In this document: one piece after another, positions 26,181-34,433 of the stretch
How the letters are laid out: each line of letters opens with the position of its first letter
Position numbering within the stretch: position 1 is the stretch's first letter
NCBI GenBank assembly: GCA_024403795.1
Contig: JAKSRD010000019.1
Span: 1-41,140 of the forward strand
Direction: 5' to 3'
From: Saccharofermentans sp.
GTDB lineage: Bacteria > Bacillota > Clostridia > Saccharofermentanales > Saccharofermentanaceae
DNA: 41,140 bases
The notes under the pieces: model-generated
Told to the model about the DNA's origin: nothing
The model's database searches: none
The model's input: only the letters and a program-made list of their open reading frames with translations
Program-made: the position numbers and the translations under genes

Positions 26181-26869
26181 TGTTAGAAGAACTTAAAGCA
26201 AAAGTACTGGAGGCTAACCTCCTTCTCCCCAAGTACGGACTCGTTACTTTCACATGGGGTAATGTAAGCGGAATAGACAGAGAATCGGGACTTGTCGTTA
26301 TCAAGCCCTCCGGCGTCGAATACGACACCATGACCGCTGATGACATGGTTGTCGTAGACCTTGACGGAAAAGTCGTAGAAGGCAAATGGAAACCTTCGAG
26401 CGACACCCCCACGCACGTGGTCCTCTACAAGGCTTTCCCAAATATCGGCGGAGTAGTTCACACACATTCCCGCTGGGCAGTTACTTTCGCTCAGGCAGGT
26501 CTTGCCATCCCCGCTATGGGTACGACACAGGGCGATTACTTCTATGGTGATATCCCCTGCACACGTCCCATGACAGATGAAGAGATCAAGGGTGAATATG
26601 AGAAAGAGACAGGCAACGTTATCGCCGAGACATTCAAAGATAAAGACCCCGATGCGATCCCGGCTGTCAATGTCTTCTCTCACGGTCCTTTCACATGGGG
26701 AACGGATCCTTTCAACGCAGTTCATAACGCTGTCGTAATGGAGGAAGTTGCCTTCATGGATTATCACGCAATGACGTTAAATCCTGAGGCAGGAAGAATG
26801 CAGCAAACGCTTCTCGATAAGCACTATCTGCGCAAGCACGGCGCCAACGCTTATTACGGTCAGAACTGA
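26180..26869 (+). CDS. araD: L-ribulose-5-phosphate 4-epimerase
   Basis: 229 residues, the normal family length. [23 protein letters not shown] and [14 protein letters not shown] precede the zinc ligands His94 and His96 in [10 protein letters not shown]; His168 in [11 protein letters not shown] is the third ligand, and Asp75 corresponds to the catalytic Asp. It converts L-ribulose 5-phosphate to D-xylulose 5-phosphate for the pentose phosphate pathway. The first base overlaps the kinase stop. No araA isomerase gene is near, so that step must be encoded elsewhere or replaced. Confidence 0.95.
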   Translation: MLEELKAKVLEANLLLPKYGLVTFTWGNVSGIDRESGLVVIKPSGVEYDTMTADDMVVVDLDGKVVEGKWKPSSDTPTHVVLYKAFPNIGGVVHTHSRWAVTFAQAGLAIPAMGTTQGDYFYGDIPCTRPMTDEEIKGEYEKETGNVIAETFKDKDPDAIPAVNVFSHGPFTWGTDPFNAVHNAVVMEEVAFMDYHAMTLNPEAGRMQQTLLDKHYLRKHGANAYYGQN

Positions 26870-26879
26870 CTGGCTTAAA

Positions 26880-26987
26880 GGCGCTGCGACAGCGGCGCAC
26901 AGATCAATAAGATAAGAAGCTTCTTGTTAAATACGGAGAGGCGGTCTCATGAAAAGAGTAATTCTTAGAGGCCGTCTCTTTGTATTT
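26880..26987 (+). terminator. Terminator structures after araD
   Basis: A short hairpin (GGCGCTGC / GCGGCGC) lies at about 26880-26897. A larger one follows: GAGGCGGTCTC (26938-26948) pairs with GAGGCCGTCTC (26968-26978) through nine Watson-Crick pairs and two G-U pairs. TTTGTATTT comes straight after, as for an intrinsic terminator of the transport operon. Confidence 0.7.
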
Positions 26988-26999
26988 CCCGGCCGGATA

Positions 27000-27404
27000 T
27001 CAGTGTTGCTTTACCAAAGTTCCTATGGCAATAGCCTCACATAAGACACCGAATACTGCCAGGAAGACCAAGATATAAGTTTTGTGAAGTAACTGCGGTT
27101 CAGCAGGTGCTTCAGGCATAATATATATGTCAATCATGTCTCCGACTTCATTGGTTGAATCGTAAGTCAGAATCTGGATATCTTCATATATCTCGCCGTT
27201 ATAACTGTAAGTAACCTCCGTTTTTCCGCTCTTGCCGCTCTTTGCCTTGGTACTCTTGGTAATAGTTCCTGTCACACAAGTGTAGTTATCGCGGATCTTC
27301 ATATCAGAATTAAGCGTGAAGAAAAACAGTGCCAGTATACCCAGTCCTGCCAAGATAAAAACAATGCTTAAAACAACGCTAACAGATCTTTGTGAATTGC
27401 TCAT
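27000..27404 (-). CDS. DUF3592-like small membrane protein
   Basis: 134 residues from the ATG at 27404, preceded by AAAGAGG. One membrane segment lies near 8-30, then an outside strand-rich domain with TGTITKS, KTEVTYSYNGEIYEDI and GDMIDIYIMPEAP, and a second membrane segment near 110-130. This is the usual layout of DUF3592 proteins, which have no known function. It converges on araD and stands alone. An upstream in-frame codon at 27449 is less likely since it lacks a ribosome binding site. Confidence 0.75.
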   Translation of the reverse strand: MSNSQRSVSVVLSIVFILAGLGILALFFFTLNSDMKIRDNYTCVTGTITKSTKAKSGKSGKTEVTYSYNGEIYEDIQILTYDSTNEVGDMIDIYIMPEAPAEPQLLHKTYILVFLAVFGVLCEAIAIGTLVKQH

Positions 27405-27687
27405 AATTTGCCTCTTTCCCTTTTTGTATTCCATGTCTAATTCTATCACAGATAAGTTGCCGTTTCTGCGCTTCGCCGTTTATTCACACAGAACCTCCGT
27501 AAAAAAGCACGCGGGGCAGCCGAGAAAGCTTTGCTGATCCTGATGAAGACAGCTCCGTCCAAGGTATAAGCAAGGATGAACCGGGCAAGCTGTTAAAGTT
27601 ACTCAAGAACAACTTGCAATTGTACATTGTATCCTGCTCAAAGATAAAACACATACTGCTCGGTATCCTGTATGTGAAGATCTGACA
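27405..27687. other. Intergenic region, possible gene remnant
   Basis: About 280 bp between two minus-strand genes. On the plus strand a frame stays open for about 60 codons and ends near 27686 (KDEPGKLLKLLKNNLQLYIV within it), but it has no ATG and no ribosome binding site. I see no clear promoter or RNA. It may be a decayed gene or chance. Confidence 0.3.
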
Positions 27688-28200
27688 TCAGAGATAAGAT
27701 ACGGTCTCAGAAAGCGGTTTCCTGTTGCCGTGATTTGCGAGCGGACCGGCACCCTCTGACCCGTATCCGAGATCCAGTATCATGAGAACATCCTCGTTAT
27801 CGGGAAGAGCGAATTCCGCCTTGATCTTATCTATGTCGATACAGTTAAGCCAGCAGCTGTCGACACCTTCATCCGCAGCCGCAAGCATGAGATGCGTTGC
27901 AACGATGGTGGCATCCTCAACACCGGATTCTCTTGCCGAATTGGGATATGTATAGACATTGTTCTTGTCAAAAGCAACAAGAAGACATGTACCTGCATTG
28001 TATCTGCAAGGCGTAACCTTATCGATCTTCGCAAGGCCTTCTTCAGACTGAACAACATAAATGTGCTGCTCCTGAAGATTCTTGGCTGTAGGTGCGAGCC
28101 TTCCTGCCTCAAGGATCCTGTCGAGCTTGTCCTGCTCAACCTTGCGGCCGTCGTAACTCTTGCATGAATATCTGTTCTTTACCACGTCTTTGAATTCCAT
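27688..28200 (-). CDS. Nitroreductase-family flavoprotein
   Basis: 170 residues. VVKNRYSCKSYDGRKVEQDKL at the N-terminus with the FMN-binding RYSCKSY, then ILEAGRLAPTAKNLQEQHI, and ATHLMLAAADEGVDSCWL in the middle fit the small nitroreductase/NADH-dehydrogenase-like group. These enzymes bind FMN and reduce quinones, nitro compounds or similar acceptors with NAD(P)H; the physiological substrate is unknown. GGAGGAG precedes the ATG. The gene lies 26 nt after the GT-C gene and may share its message. Confidence 0.9.
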   Translation of the reverse strand: MEFKDVVKNRYSCKSYDGRKVEQDKLDRILEAGRLAPTAKNLQEQHIYVVQSEEGLAKIDKVTPCRYNAGTCLLVAFDKNNVYTYPNSARESGVEDATIVATHLMLAAADEGVDSCWLNCIDIDKIKAEFALPDNEDVLMILDLGYGSEGAGPLANHGNRKPLSETVSYL

Positions 28201-28226
28201 AATGTACTCCTCCGTATTTTAAAAAT

Positions 28227-29804
28227 TCAGGCCAGGTCTTTAGTCCATACAAGGCAATAGAAAGCCAGCGATGTGACGGCAACCGCATACACGGATATTT
28301 TGGTAACAAGCCACAACATATGCGGGCTTATATCCTTCGATCTGCCGGTGTAATAAGCTGCAGCTACGATCGTCGGAACAATGTATCTGAAAGACATTGT
28401 GCATGTATAAGGATAGCTGAAGCAGAAATAGACATATGAAGCTAACTGCGTCACAAGAAGTATCGTCATAACGAGATTCATCAGATTGCGTTCCTTGACC
28501 CACGCCACGATAAAATTCGCCAATAACGTAACAGTAAATAATCCGAAAGCTATCAGCAGGAAATATCCGACCAAAGCAAGCTTAACGTGATCACGATAGT
28601 AATCGCCGTCGAAAACAGCCGCATCAAGTGTCTCAGTGATTATGTTGTAATCGACCCCGTCACCGAAGCCCAGGAATCTTCCCCATGCAGGTGCGTTGAT
28701 CACAAGTCCGGGATTGATCTCCGTATCCGGGACCGCAACGTAAGTAAGCGGCACTTTCCACAAAATGTAAGATCTGATCTGGTACCATAATCCGAGCGGT
28801 GCGCAGATAACGATGAATGCCAGATACTCGGCAGCCGTTCTTGCTTTTCGAGAAGACTTAAAGAAAACCTTGAGCATCAGGAATCCTATCGGGAAAGCGA
28901 TCATTCCGGCAGAGAGCTTTGCCATCATGCCGAGGCCAATGCAAAGGGCCATTCCGATAAGTAATACAAACTGTTTTGTCTCTGCTTTTTTGATGAGGCT
29001 GAGTCTCGGGAAGACCGAATTCTCCGAGAAGAGATCATGTGTCTCTCCCTGATACCAGATGCAGGTCAGATACAGCGCAGCGATAACGAACATCACTGAG
29101 AGCGGATCATTGTTTATTGCCCCCGCGAAAACTATCAGCTGCGGATGCAGCGCGACCGTCAGATACGATACGGACTTTGCTTCCGGCGACAATTTCCACA
29201 GGTCGGTAAACCCTCTCATAACGGCAAGGATAACAAGCGAATAGAAAAGCGACAAAGTCTGGATTGCATCCCAATTATGCGCAAATGAAGGAACGATCGC
29301 TCTGTAGATACCAAAGAAAACGGCACTCAAAATATGCTGGAGCGGCGGATGGTAGAACTGCCAGTGCTCCATTATGTTCTCGTTCAGCAGCTTGTGATTC
29401 TCAAGCAGATACTCAATATATTCGCCGTGATAGTTAAGACCCAGATCAACATCGAACTCACCCATGTCATGCTGCCTCTGCTCGGCGCCCGTGTAGATAA
29501 CATAAAACGTTCTTATCGCTATGGCAACAATGGTTATAACGGCGAGCATTCTGCCCTTCTTATCCTTGTCCTCGCCCTTCAGGATCAGATAAGACAAACC
29601 GGCAAAACCCGCTATCAGGATCACGATCCTGACCGGATTCATCAGTGCGTAATTGCAGCCGCTGACAATGAGAACGAATAGCGACCAGGCAGCATACAAG
29701 GCAATGTCGGCCCCTATCTTCTTGCGCTTGAAGACCGTGGTTCCTGCAGCATCTTCCGCCTTCTTACGATCAATCTTCTTCGGCTTCTCATCCTTAATGT
29801 ACAT
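28227..29804 (-). CDS. GT-C membrane glycosyltransferase (PMT/ArnT-like)
   Basis: 525 residues. A polar N-terminus of about 35 residues leads into roughly 11-12 membrane segments. The first outside loop has the acidic motif FDVDLGLNYHGEYIEYL and then HWQFYHPPLQHILSAV, typical for GT39/GT83-like transferases that use polyprenyl-phosphate sugars. It probably glycosylates a cell-envelope polymer or protein on the outside. I chose the ATG at 29804, with GGAG 10 nt upstream; the longer frame to 29921 would add a hydrophobic stretch with no start signal. Confidence 0.82.
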   Translation of the reverse strand: MYIKDEKPKKIDRKKAEDAAGTTVFKRKKIGADIALYAAWSLFVLIVSGCNYALMNPVRIVILIAGFAGLSYLILKGEDKDKKGRMLAVITIVAIAIRTFYVIYTGAEQRQHDMGEFDVDLGLNYHGEYIEYLLENHKLLNENIMEHWQFYHPPLQHILSAVFFGIYRAIVPSFAHNWDAIQTLSLFYSLVILAVMRGFTDLWKLSPEAKSVSYLTVALHPQLIVFAGAINNDPLSVMFVIAALYLTCIWYQGETHDLFSENSVFPRLSLIKKAETKQFVLLIGMALCIGLGMMAKLSAGMIAFPIGFLMLKVFFKSSRKARTAAEYLAFIVICAPLGLWYQIRSYILWKVPLTYVAVPDTEINPGLVINAPAWGRFLGFGDGVDYNIITETLDAAVFDGDYYRDHVKLALVGYFLLIAFGLFTVTLLANFIVAWVKERNLMNLVMTILLVTQLASYVYFCFSYPYTCTMSFRYIVPTIVAAAYYTGRSKDISPHMLWLVTKISVYAVAVTSLAFYCLVWTKDLA

Positions 29805-29951
29805 TACTTGCCTGCTCCGCTGAATTACTAGGAATTGTGATATCACAAGAATATATAAGCAAATAATAAAATGCAAATAGGCTTCCGATCGTTGCACCGA
29901 TTTGGGGTTCTCGTGCAGCATCTAGTCGACACTTGATCCTGTTGAGAAGTC

Positions 29952-30342
29952 AGTCCACATCGGGCGTTTTTGTTGAGGTGTGGACTAAGGTCAGACAGAA
30001 GTCAGGAAAACATCAGGTGAAACATAAGGCAGGCACCTGAGGTTTTACCTGATTTTTGATCGAAAATGCCTGAATATCAGGTAAAACATGCGGCAGGAAC
30101 CTGAGGTTTTACCTGACCTTGTGTTGCAAAAACATCATGCAAAACATGCTGCACCTGCATGACGTTTAGCATGAGATTTGGCCTAAAACCCCCGAAAATC
30201 ATGCAAAACATGCTGCACCTGCATGATGTTTTGCATGAGAATCGCCCCCCAAAAGTACCGGAACACTCCATCCGGGACTTTTCAAGGTGAAAATCAGCCG
30301 ATCTATGCAAAAAGCACCCGGACACTGTGCCCGGATGCTTTT
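29952..30342. repeat. Array of seven consecutive palindromic elements
   Basis: In order: hairpin AGTCCACA/TGTGGACT (29952-29986), four 40-nt units (30013-30052, 30077-30116, 30135-30174, 30199-30238), and two hairpins with AAAAG..CCGG arms (30251-30282 and 30310-30342). The 40-nt units share length and spacing with 118-157 but carry TCAGGT/ACCTGA or TCATGC/GCATGA hexamers. The 628-bp gap 29805-30432 otherwise holds no gene. Confidence 0.85.
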
Positions 30343-30363
30343 CAACGGAGCGAAAATCCGTCC

Positions 30364-30400
30364 CCGCAAAACAAAAGGGATGCCTCTTGCGAGACATCCC
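30364..30400 (-). terminator. Intrinsic terminator of the xylanase gene
   Basis: On the minus strand, GGGATGTCTC and GAGGCATCCC (30377-30400) form a stem with one mismatch around a 4-nt GCAA loop, followed by TTTTGTTTT. It lies 33 nt past the xylanase stop. Confidence 0.88.
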
Positions 30401-30432
30401 TCCGATCATTACGTGTTACGTGATCAATAAGA

Positions 30433-32460
30433 TCAGTTGACTGCTTCGATCTTGAGGTTATCGAGATAGTAAGGACTCATGTCTGAGCTCTCGATGTAGA
30501 TCGTGAGCATTGTTGTGCCTTCTTCAACCTCGAAGTCGCCTTCTGCCAATACCCACTCGTCAGTACCTGTCTGAACTTCGCAGATGTGAGGCCATGTGCC
30601 GTCGATATCAGCTGTGCAGCAGCACTGGTCTGCCTTTGACTTGATGGCGAAACTTACGTGGATAACGTGACCTGCGTACTGAGTTACGTCAATCGAGTAA
30701 CCGTCGTATTCAGCATATCCTTCGGAATTCTCGAGGCAGTATTCGCCTTCATAAGCGTCACCTACGATCTTCTGGACTGAGCTGTATCTCGGTCCGCCGA
30801 CATATTCCTTGTTCTCGTAATCCTCGAAGAAAGGAGAGAGGTCGCTCTTGGGTTCTACGTAATCTGCAGGCTTTGCAACTTCTGCGCCGCTTAATGCACA
30901 CATAACGCCTTCATATGCCGGCTTAGGTGTGAGGTTGCCGTAGAAGAGGAGCGGCTTGGAACTGGACTTCCAGCTCATGTCATCTGTAAGACCCCAGACG
31001 GTTACGCACTCGATCGGTACTCCGTCCTTGTCAGCTGCGACGATCGCTTCGAAGAACTTCTTCATGTAGACACCCTGGTCATACATGGGGTTAACAGACT
31101 TAGGAGCAGTAACATCAAGCTCTGTGATGTGAATGACTACGCCAAGCTCATCTGCATACTTCTTCATTGAAGCTACATAGTTGTCGACATTGAGACCGGA
31201 GCTGATGTGGCTCTGCATTCCCATACCGTCGATGTTGCCTGCTTCGGCAATAGGCTTAAGCATTGCAAGGATATCAGCCTGCTTGGAATCCTGATATTCG
31301 TTGTAATCGTTGTAGAAGAGCTGAACACCTGCAGGTGCATGCTTTCTTGCGAACTCGAATGCTCTCTCAACATAATCGTCACCGATGGTCTGCTTCCAGT
31401 AGCAGTCTCTCATTCCGCCGTCATCTGCAGCTGCTTCGTTTACAACGTCCCATGCATAGATGACTCCGGGATAGTTCTTCTCGCACCACTCCATGACGCC
31501 TGCAATGTAGTTCTCCATTCTCTTGAGCATGAGATCTCTGCTTGCGAGCTGTCCGTTGACATCGTAATTCTCATAGAAGAGCCATGACGGTGTCTGTGAA
31601 TACCAGATAAGTGTGTGACCTCTCATCTGGATATCGTTCTTCTTGCAGAAGTCGAGGATCGGCTTTGCCGCATCGAACTTCAGCGCAGGGCTCTCGTTGT
31701 ACTTGGAGACATTGCCGAGAGTTGTGTCGCGATCCAAAACATTCTCAGGCTTCAATTCGTTCTCAGGTGTAACGGAGTTGAACTGGGTGAGGATCATCTG
31801 TCTGAAGCCGTCATTCTTGTTCGTCATGACGGTTGCAGGAGAAGCAACACCGAACTTGAAGTAATCTGCATAAGCAGCGCTCAAAGAAGCAGTAGCAGTA
31901 GGATCTGCAAGCTGCTCTACGGGCTCGCCCGTGAGATTGTTGAGATCGCCTACGATGCTGAGTGAATAAGAAGATACCGTGTAATCTCTTACGTCACTTG
32001 CTTCGATATAGACCAATGCATTCTCAGCGTTTGCAGGTATCTCGATATTACCGGAGATCTCTGATTCGCTTGCTTCAGTAGTGGGAGCAGATGCAATGTT
32101 TACATATGAGATGTTTCCGAAAACTTCATACGTAAGTGTGATGGTAACGGAATCATTCGCACCGGAGACCGATGCAGTTGCATTAATGGTATTTCCTCTG
32201 TAGTCAGGGCAAGGAATAGCAACACCCGCATTGCTGGTCTTACGATCCGTGACAACAGCTTTTCCGTCCTGGGTCTTGATCTTACAATCACCGTATGTGA
32301 CCCAGTTACCCTTCTTCTCCTTCTGTGTGAAATCCGCAGCGATCGTCATGGGGACGTCGTGAGGTTCGTTGTTCACATTATTGGTATTGCATCCCACAAC
32401 ACCAAAGAGGAGAACACCGGCCAGCGCGCCGGCAAGAAGTTTGCTTAACTTGTTCTTCAT
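30433..32460 (-). CDS. GH10 endo-beta-1,4-xylanase lipoprotein with two flanking beta modules
   Basis: 675 residues. Lipobox LFGVVGC (Cys24) anchors it outside. An N-terminal beta domain (about 38-172) resembles CBM22/CBM4_9 xylan-binding modules. GH10 catalytic barrel (about 195-525): FGVASPATVM, NSVTPENELKPEN, MRGHTLIWYSQTPSW, acid/base Glu342 in WDVVNEAAAD, and nucleophile Glu447 in ITELDVTAP. A C-terminal beta domain (about 545-675), ending SPYYLDNLKIEAV, also looks like a carbohydrate-binding module. It cleaves xylan on the cell surface and fits the arabinose uptake genes, since arabinoxylan bears L-arabinofuranose. GGAGG lies before the ATG. Confidence 0.93.
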   Translation of the reverse strand: MKNKLSKLLAGALAGVLLFGVVGCNTNNVNNEPHDVPMTIAADFTQKEKKGNWVTYGDCKIKTQDGKAVVTDRKTSNAGVAIPCPDYRGNTINATASVSGANDSVTITLTYEVFGNISYVNIASAPTTEASESEISGNIEIPANAENALVYIEASDVRDYTVSSYSLSIVGDLNNLTGEPVEQLADPTATASLSAAYADYFKFGVASPATVMTNKNDGFRQMILTQFNSVTPENELKPENVLDRDTTLGNVSKYNESPALKFDAAKPILDFCKKNDIQMRGHTLIWYSQTPSWLFYENYDVNGQLASRDLMLKRMENYIAGVMEWCEKNYPGVIYAWDVVNEAAADDGGMRDCYWKQTIGDDYVERAFEFARKHAPAGVQLFYNDYNEYQDSKQADILAMLKPIAEAGNIDGMGMQSHISSGLNVDNYVASMKKYADELGVVIHITELDVTAPKSVNPMYDQGVYMKKFFEAIVAADKDGVPIECVTVWGLTDDMSWKSSSKPLLFYGNLTPKPAYEGVMCALSGAEVAKPADYVEPKSDLSPFFEDYENKEYVGGPRYSSVQKIVGDAYEGEYCLENSEGYAEYDGYSIDVTQYAGHVIHVSFAIKSKADQCCCTADIDGTWPHICEVQTGTDEWVLAEGDFEVEEGTTMLTIYIESSDMSPYYLDNLKIEAVN

Positions 32461-32734
32461 AATACCTCCGCGAAAAGAATTCTTGTTGTATTTTGCTTCT
32501 CGGCAAAAATATCATACAGCAAGAACAGTTGAACTAAAATGCAAGGAGTTAAGGCTCAATATATAAAAACAAGACAAAAATTCAGTTAATCTGACATTGG
32601 TTTTATACAGATATTGCTATCCGAGAGGCCGATTCGCAATTAATGTATTTTCGAAGAGACATACGAACATAAAGACTAAAATTTGGTCGCCACATATTTT
32701 CGCTATCTGTTATGATGATTCAAGGTGGGTGGAT
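32461..32734. promoter_or_regulatory. Divergent region between xylanase and plsC-like genes
   Basis: The minus strand carries the xylanase ribosome binding site (GGAGG) and AT-rich sequence with TATGAT-like boxes. The plus strand has an extended -10-like TGTTATGAT at 32708-32716, but it is close to the start codon, so the promoter is uncertain. No clear operator or gene is seen. Confidence 0.3.
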
Positions 32735-33466
32735 ATGAAGTATGTTCTTTGGGTGATCTTATCGCTGACAGCGGTTCTGTTGTCATATGTGCTGCTCCTT
32801 TTTGTCAGCACATTATTTGTCAGCTCAAAAAAGATCTATATGAAGGACAGTAAGTATTTTCGCTGGCTTCTCTACAGTTCGACCGGCATCGCACTTTTCT
32901 TCGGACGCATCCACACACACATCAAAGGCATCGAGAAGATCCCCACCGATTCAAGATTCTTCCTGGTCTGCAACCACAAATCCAAGTTCGATCCGATCAC
33001 CACTTGGTATATGCTGAGGAAGTACGATCTCGCTTTCGTCTCAAAGGATGCAAATTTCCACGTGCCGATCTGGGGAAAGATAATCAGAAAATGCTGCTTC
33101 CTCTCGATCGATCGCGAGAATACCAGAAAGGCTTTGGAGACCATCAACATCGCAGCGGACCTCATCAAGGAAGATGAAGTATCGGTTGCTTTGTATCCTG
33201 AAGGAACGAGGAACCGCGGTAATGAAGTGCTTCTTCCTTTCCGCAAGGGCGCATTCAAGGTCGCTCAGAAAGCACAAGTCCCGATCGTAATATGCGGCAT
33301 CAGGGGAACCGCAGAGATCAAGCATAATTTCCCGCTTCACAGAAGCGATGTCTACCTTGAAGTCTTGGATGTTTTGTCTGCTGAGACCGTCAAGGAAAAG
33401 CACACGAACGAGATAAGCGATTACGCAAGAAAGCTTATGCTAGAATACATTGAGAATAACAAATAA
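32735..33466 (+). CDS. 1-acylglycerol-3-phosphate acyltransferase family (PlsC-like)
   Basis: 243 residues from the ATG at 32735, preceded by AAGGTGG. One membrane segment (about 3-25) anchors it. Motif I is CNHKSKFDPI (HX4D), and motif III is YPEGTRNRGNEV. The reaction is transfer of an acyl group from acyl-ACP or acyl-phosphate to lysophosphatidate, giving phosphatidate. The next gene, 12 nt downstream, is a lipid kinase, so both act in membrane lipid turnover. Extension upstream to 32597 lacks a ribosome binding site. Confidence 0.9.
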   Translation: MKYVLWVILSLTAVLLSYVLLLFVSTLFVSSKKIYMKDSKYFRWLLYSSTGIALFFGRIHTHIKGIEKIPTDSRFFLVCNHKSKFDPITTWYMLRKYDLAFVSKDANFHVPIWGKIIRKCCFLSIDRENTRKALETINIAADLIKEDEVSVALYPEGTRNRGNEVLLPFRKGAFKVAQKAQVPIVICGIRGTAEIKHNFPLHRSDVYLEVLDVLSAETVKEKHTNEISDYARKLMLEYIENNK

Positions 33467-33478
33467 GGAGAGAGATCA

Positions 33479-34333
33479 ATGGCAACTTATGTACTGTTCA
33501 ACCCGCGCTCAGGCAATGGCACCGGAAAAGAGAAAGCTGAAGAGATCTTCAATTTTCTGAACGGGAAAACTCCCATCTTCAGAGATGTCACCAAGATCAC
33601 CGATTATCAGGCTTTCTTTGACGAACTGAATCCGGATGACGAAGTCTATCTGTCAGGCGGAGACGGTACTCTTAATCACTTCGTCAATGATGTTGACGGT
33701 GTTAACTTTAAGCAGGATCTTTTCTTCTATCCTACCGGAAGCGGCAATGACTTCTGGCGTGATCTCGCAAGAAAACCCGGTGACGCTCCCACGAGGATCA
33801 ACGACTATATCGTAGATCTTCCCTGGGTCGAAGTTAACGGCATGAAGCGCCGTTTTATCAACGGCATCGGCTTCGGCATCGACGGTTACTGCTGTGAAGT
33901 CGGCGATCAGATGAGAGATAAGGGCAACAAAGACATCAATTATGCCGGCATCGCCATCAAGGGTCTTCTGTTCCACTATAAGCCGACAAATGCCACCATT
34001 GAGATCGACGGCGAAGTGTCCACTTATGAGAAGGTATGGCTTGCTCCTACGATGAACGGCCGTTACTACGGCGGCGGCATGATCGCCACACCCGGCCAGG
34101 ACAGACTCGACCATGACAGACTTCTCTCCCTGCTCGTCTTCCACGGTAGCGGCAAGATCAGAACACTCATGATCTTCCCTTCGATCTTTAAGGGAAAGCA
34201 CATCAATCACACAAAGGTCGTTACTGTCAGACCCGGTCACAGGATCAAGGTAACATTCGACAGACCGGTCGCACTTCAGATCGACGGCGAGACGGTACTC
34301 AACGTCAAGACTTACACGGCTTACAAGGAATAA
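33479..34333 (+). CDS. Diacylglycerol kinase-like lipid kinase (DagK/YegS family)
   Basis: 284 residues. LFNPRSGNGTGKEKAEEI at the N-terminus, the nucleotide loop SGGDGTLNHFVND and PTGSGNDFWRDLAR are the family signature. The C-terminal beta domain includes WLAPTMNGRYYGGGMIATPGQD and VALQIDGE. It should phosphorylate diacylglycerol or a related lipid to the phosphatidate that the upstream acyltransferase makes. AAGGAGAGAG precedes the ATG. Substrate choice within the family is not readable. Confidence 0.92.
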   Translation: MATYVLFNPRSGNGTGKEKAEEIFNFLNGKTPIFRDVTKITDYQAFFDELNPDDEVYLSGGDGTLNHFVNDVDGVNFKQDLFFYPTGSGNDFWRDLARKPGDAPTRINDYIVDLPWVEVNGMKRRFINGIGFGIDGYCCEVGDQMRDKGNKDINYAGIAIKGLLFHYKPTNATIEIDGEVSTYEKVWLAPTMNGRYYGGGMIATPGQDRLDHDRLLSLLVFHGSGKIRTLMIFPSIFKGKHINHTKVVTVRPGHRIKVTFDRPVALQIDGETVLNVKTYTAYKE

Positions 34334-34359
34334 AGATCACAGTTCTTGAATATAATGAC

Positions 34360-34396
34360 ACAGAGGTTATCTCAAATGAGACAACCTCTGTTTTTT
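34360..34396 (+). terminator. Intrinsic terminator after the lipid kinase
   Basis: ACAGAGGTT (34360-34368) pairs with AACCTCTGT (34383-34391), followed by a run of six T. It ends the plsC-dagK transcript ahead of the convergent membrane protein gene. Confidence 0.92.
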
Positions 34397-34433
34397 ATGC
34401 AGATATCTCGAAAACTGTTGCGGATGGAAAGAA

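Noticed and set aside
26949..27044. Small plus-strand frame starting MKRVILRGRLF
   Set aside because: It has a GGAG-like tract upstream, but it begins in the loop of the araD terminator and runs into the convergent DUF3592 gene; 31 codons without any recognisable feature.
27500..27686. Open plus-strand frame with KLLKLLKNNLQLY
   Set aside because: No start codon in a usable place and no ribosome binding site; at most a gene remnant.
33653..34240. 195-codon minus-strand frame
   Set aside because: Antisense to the lipid kinase, whose family motifs are clear.
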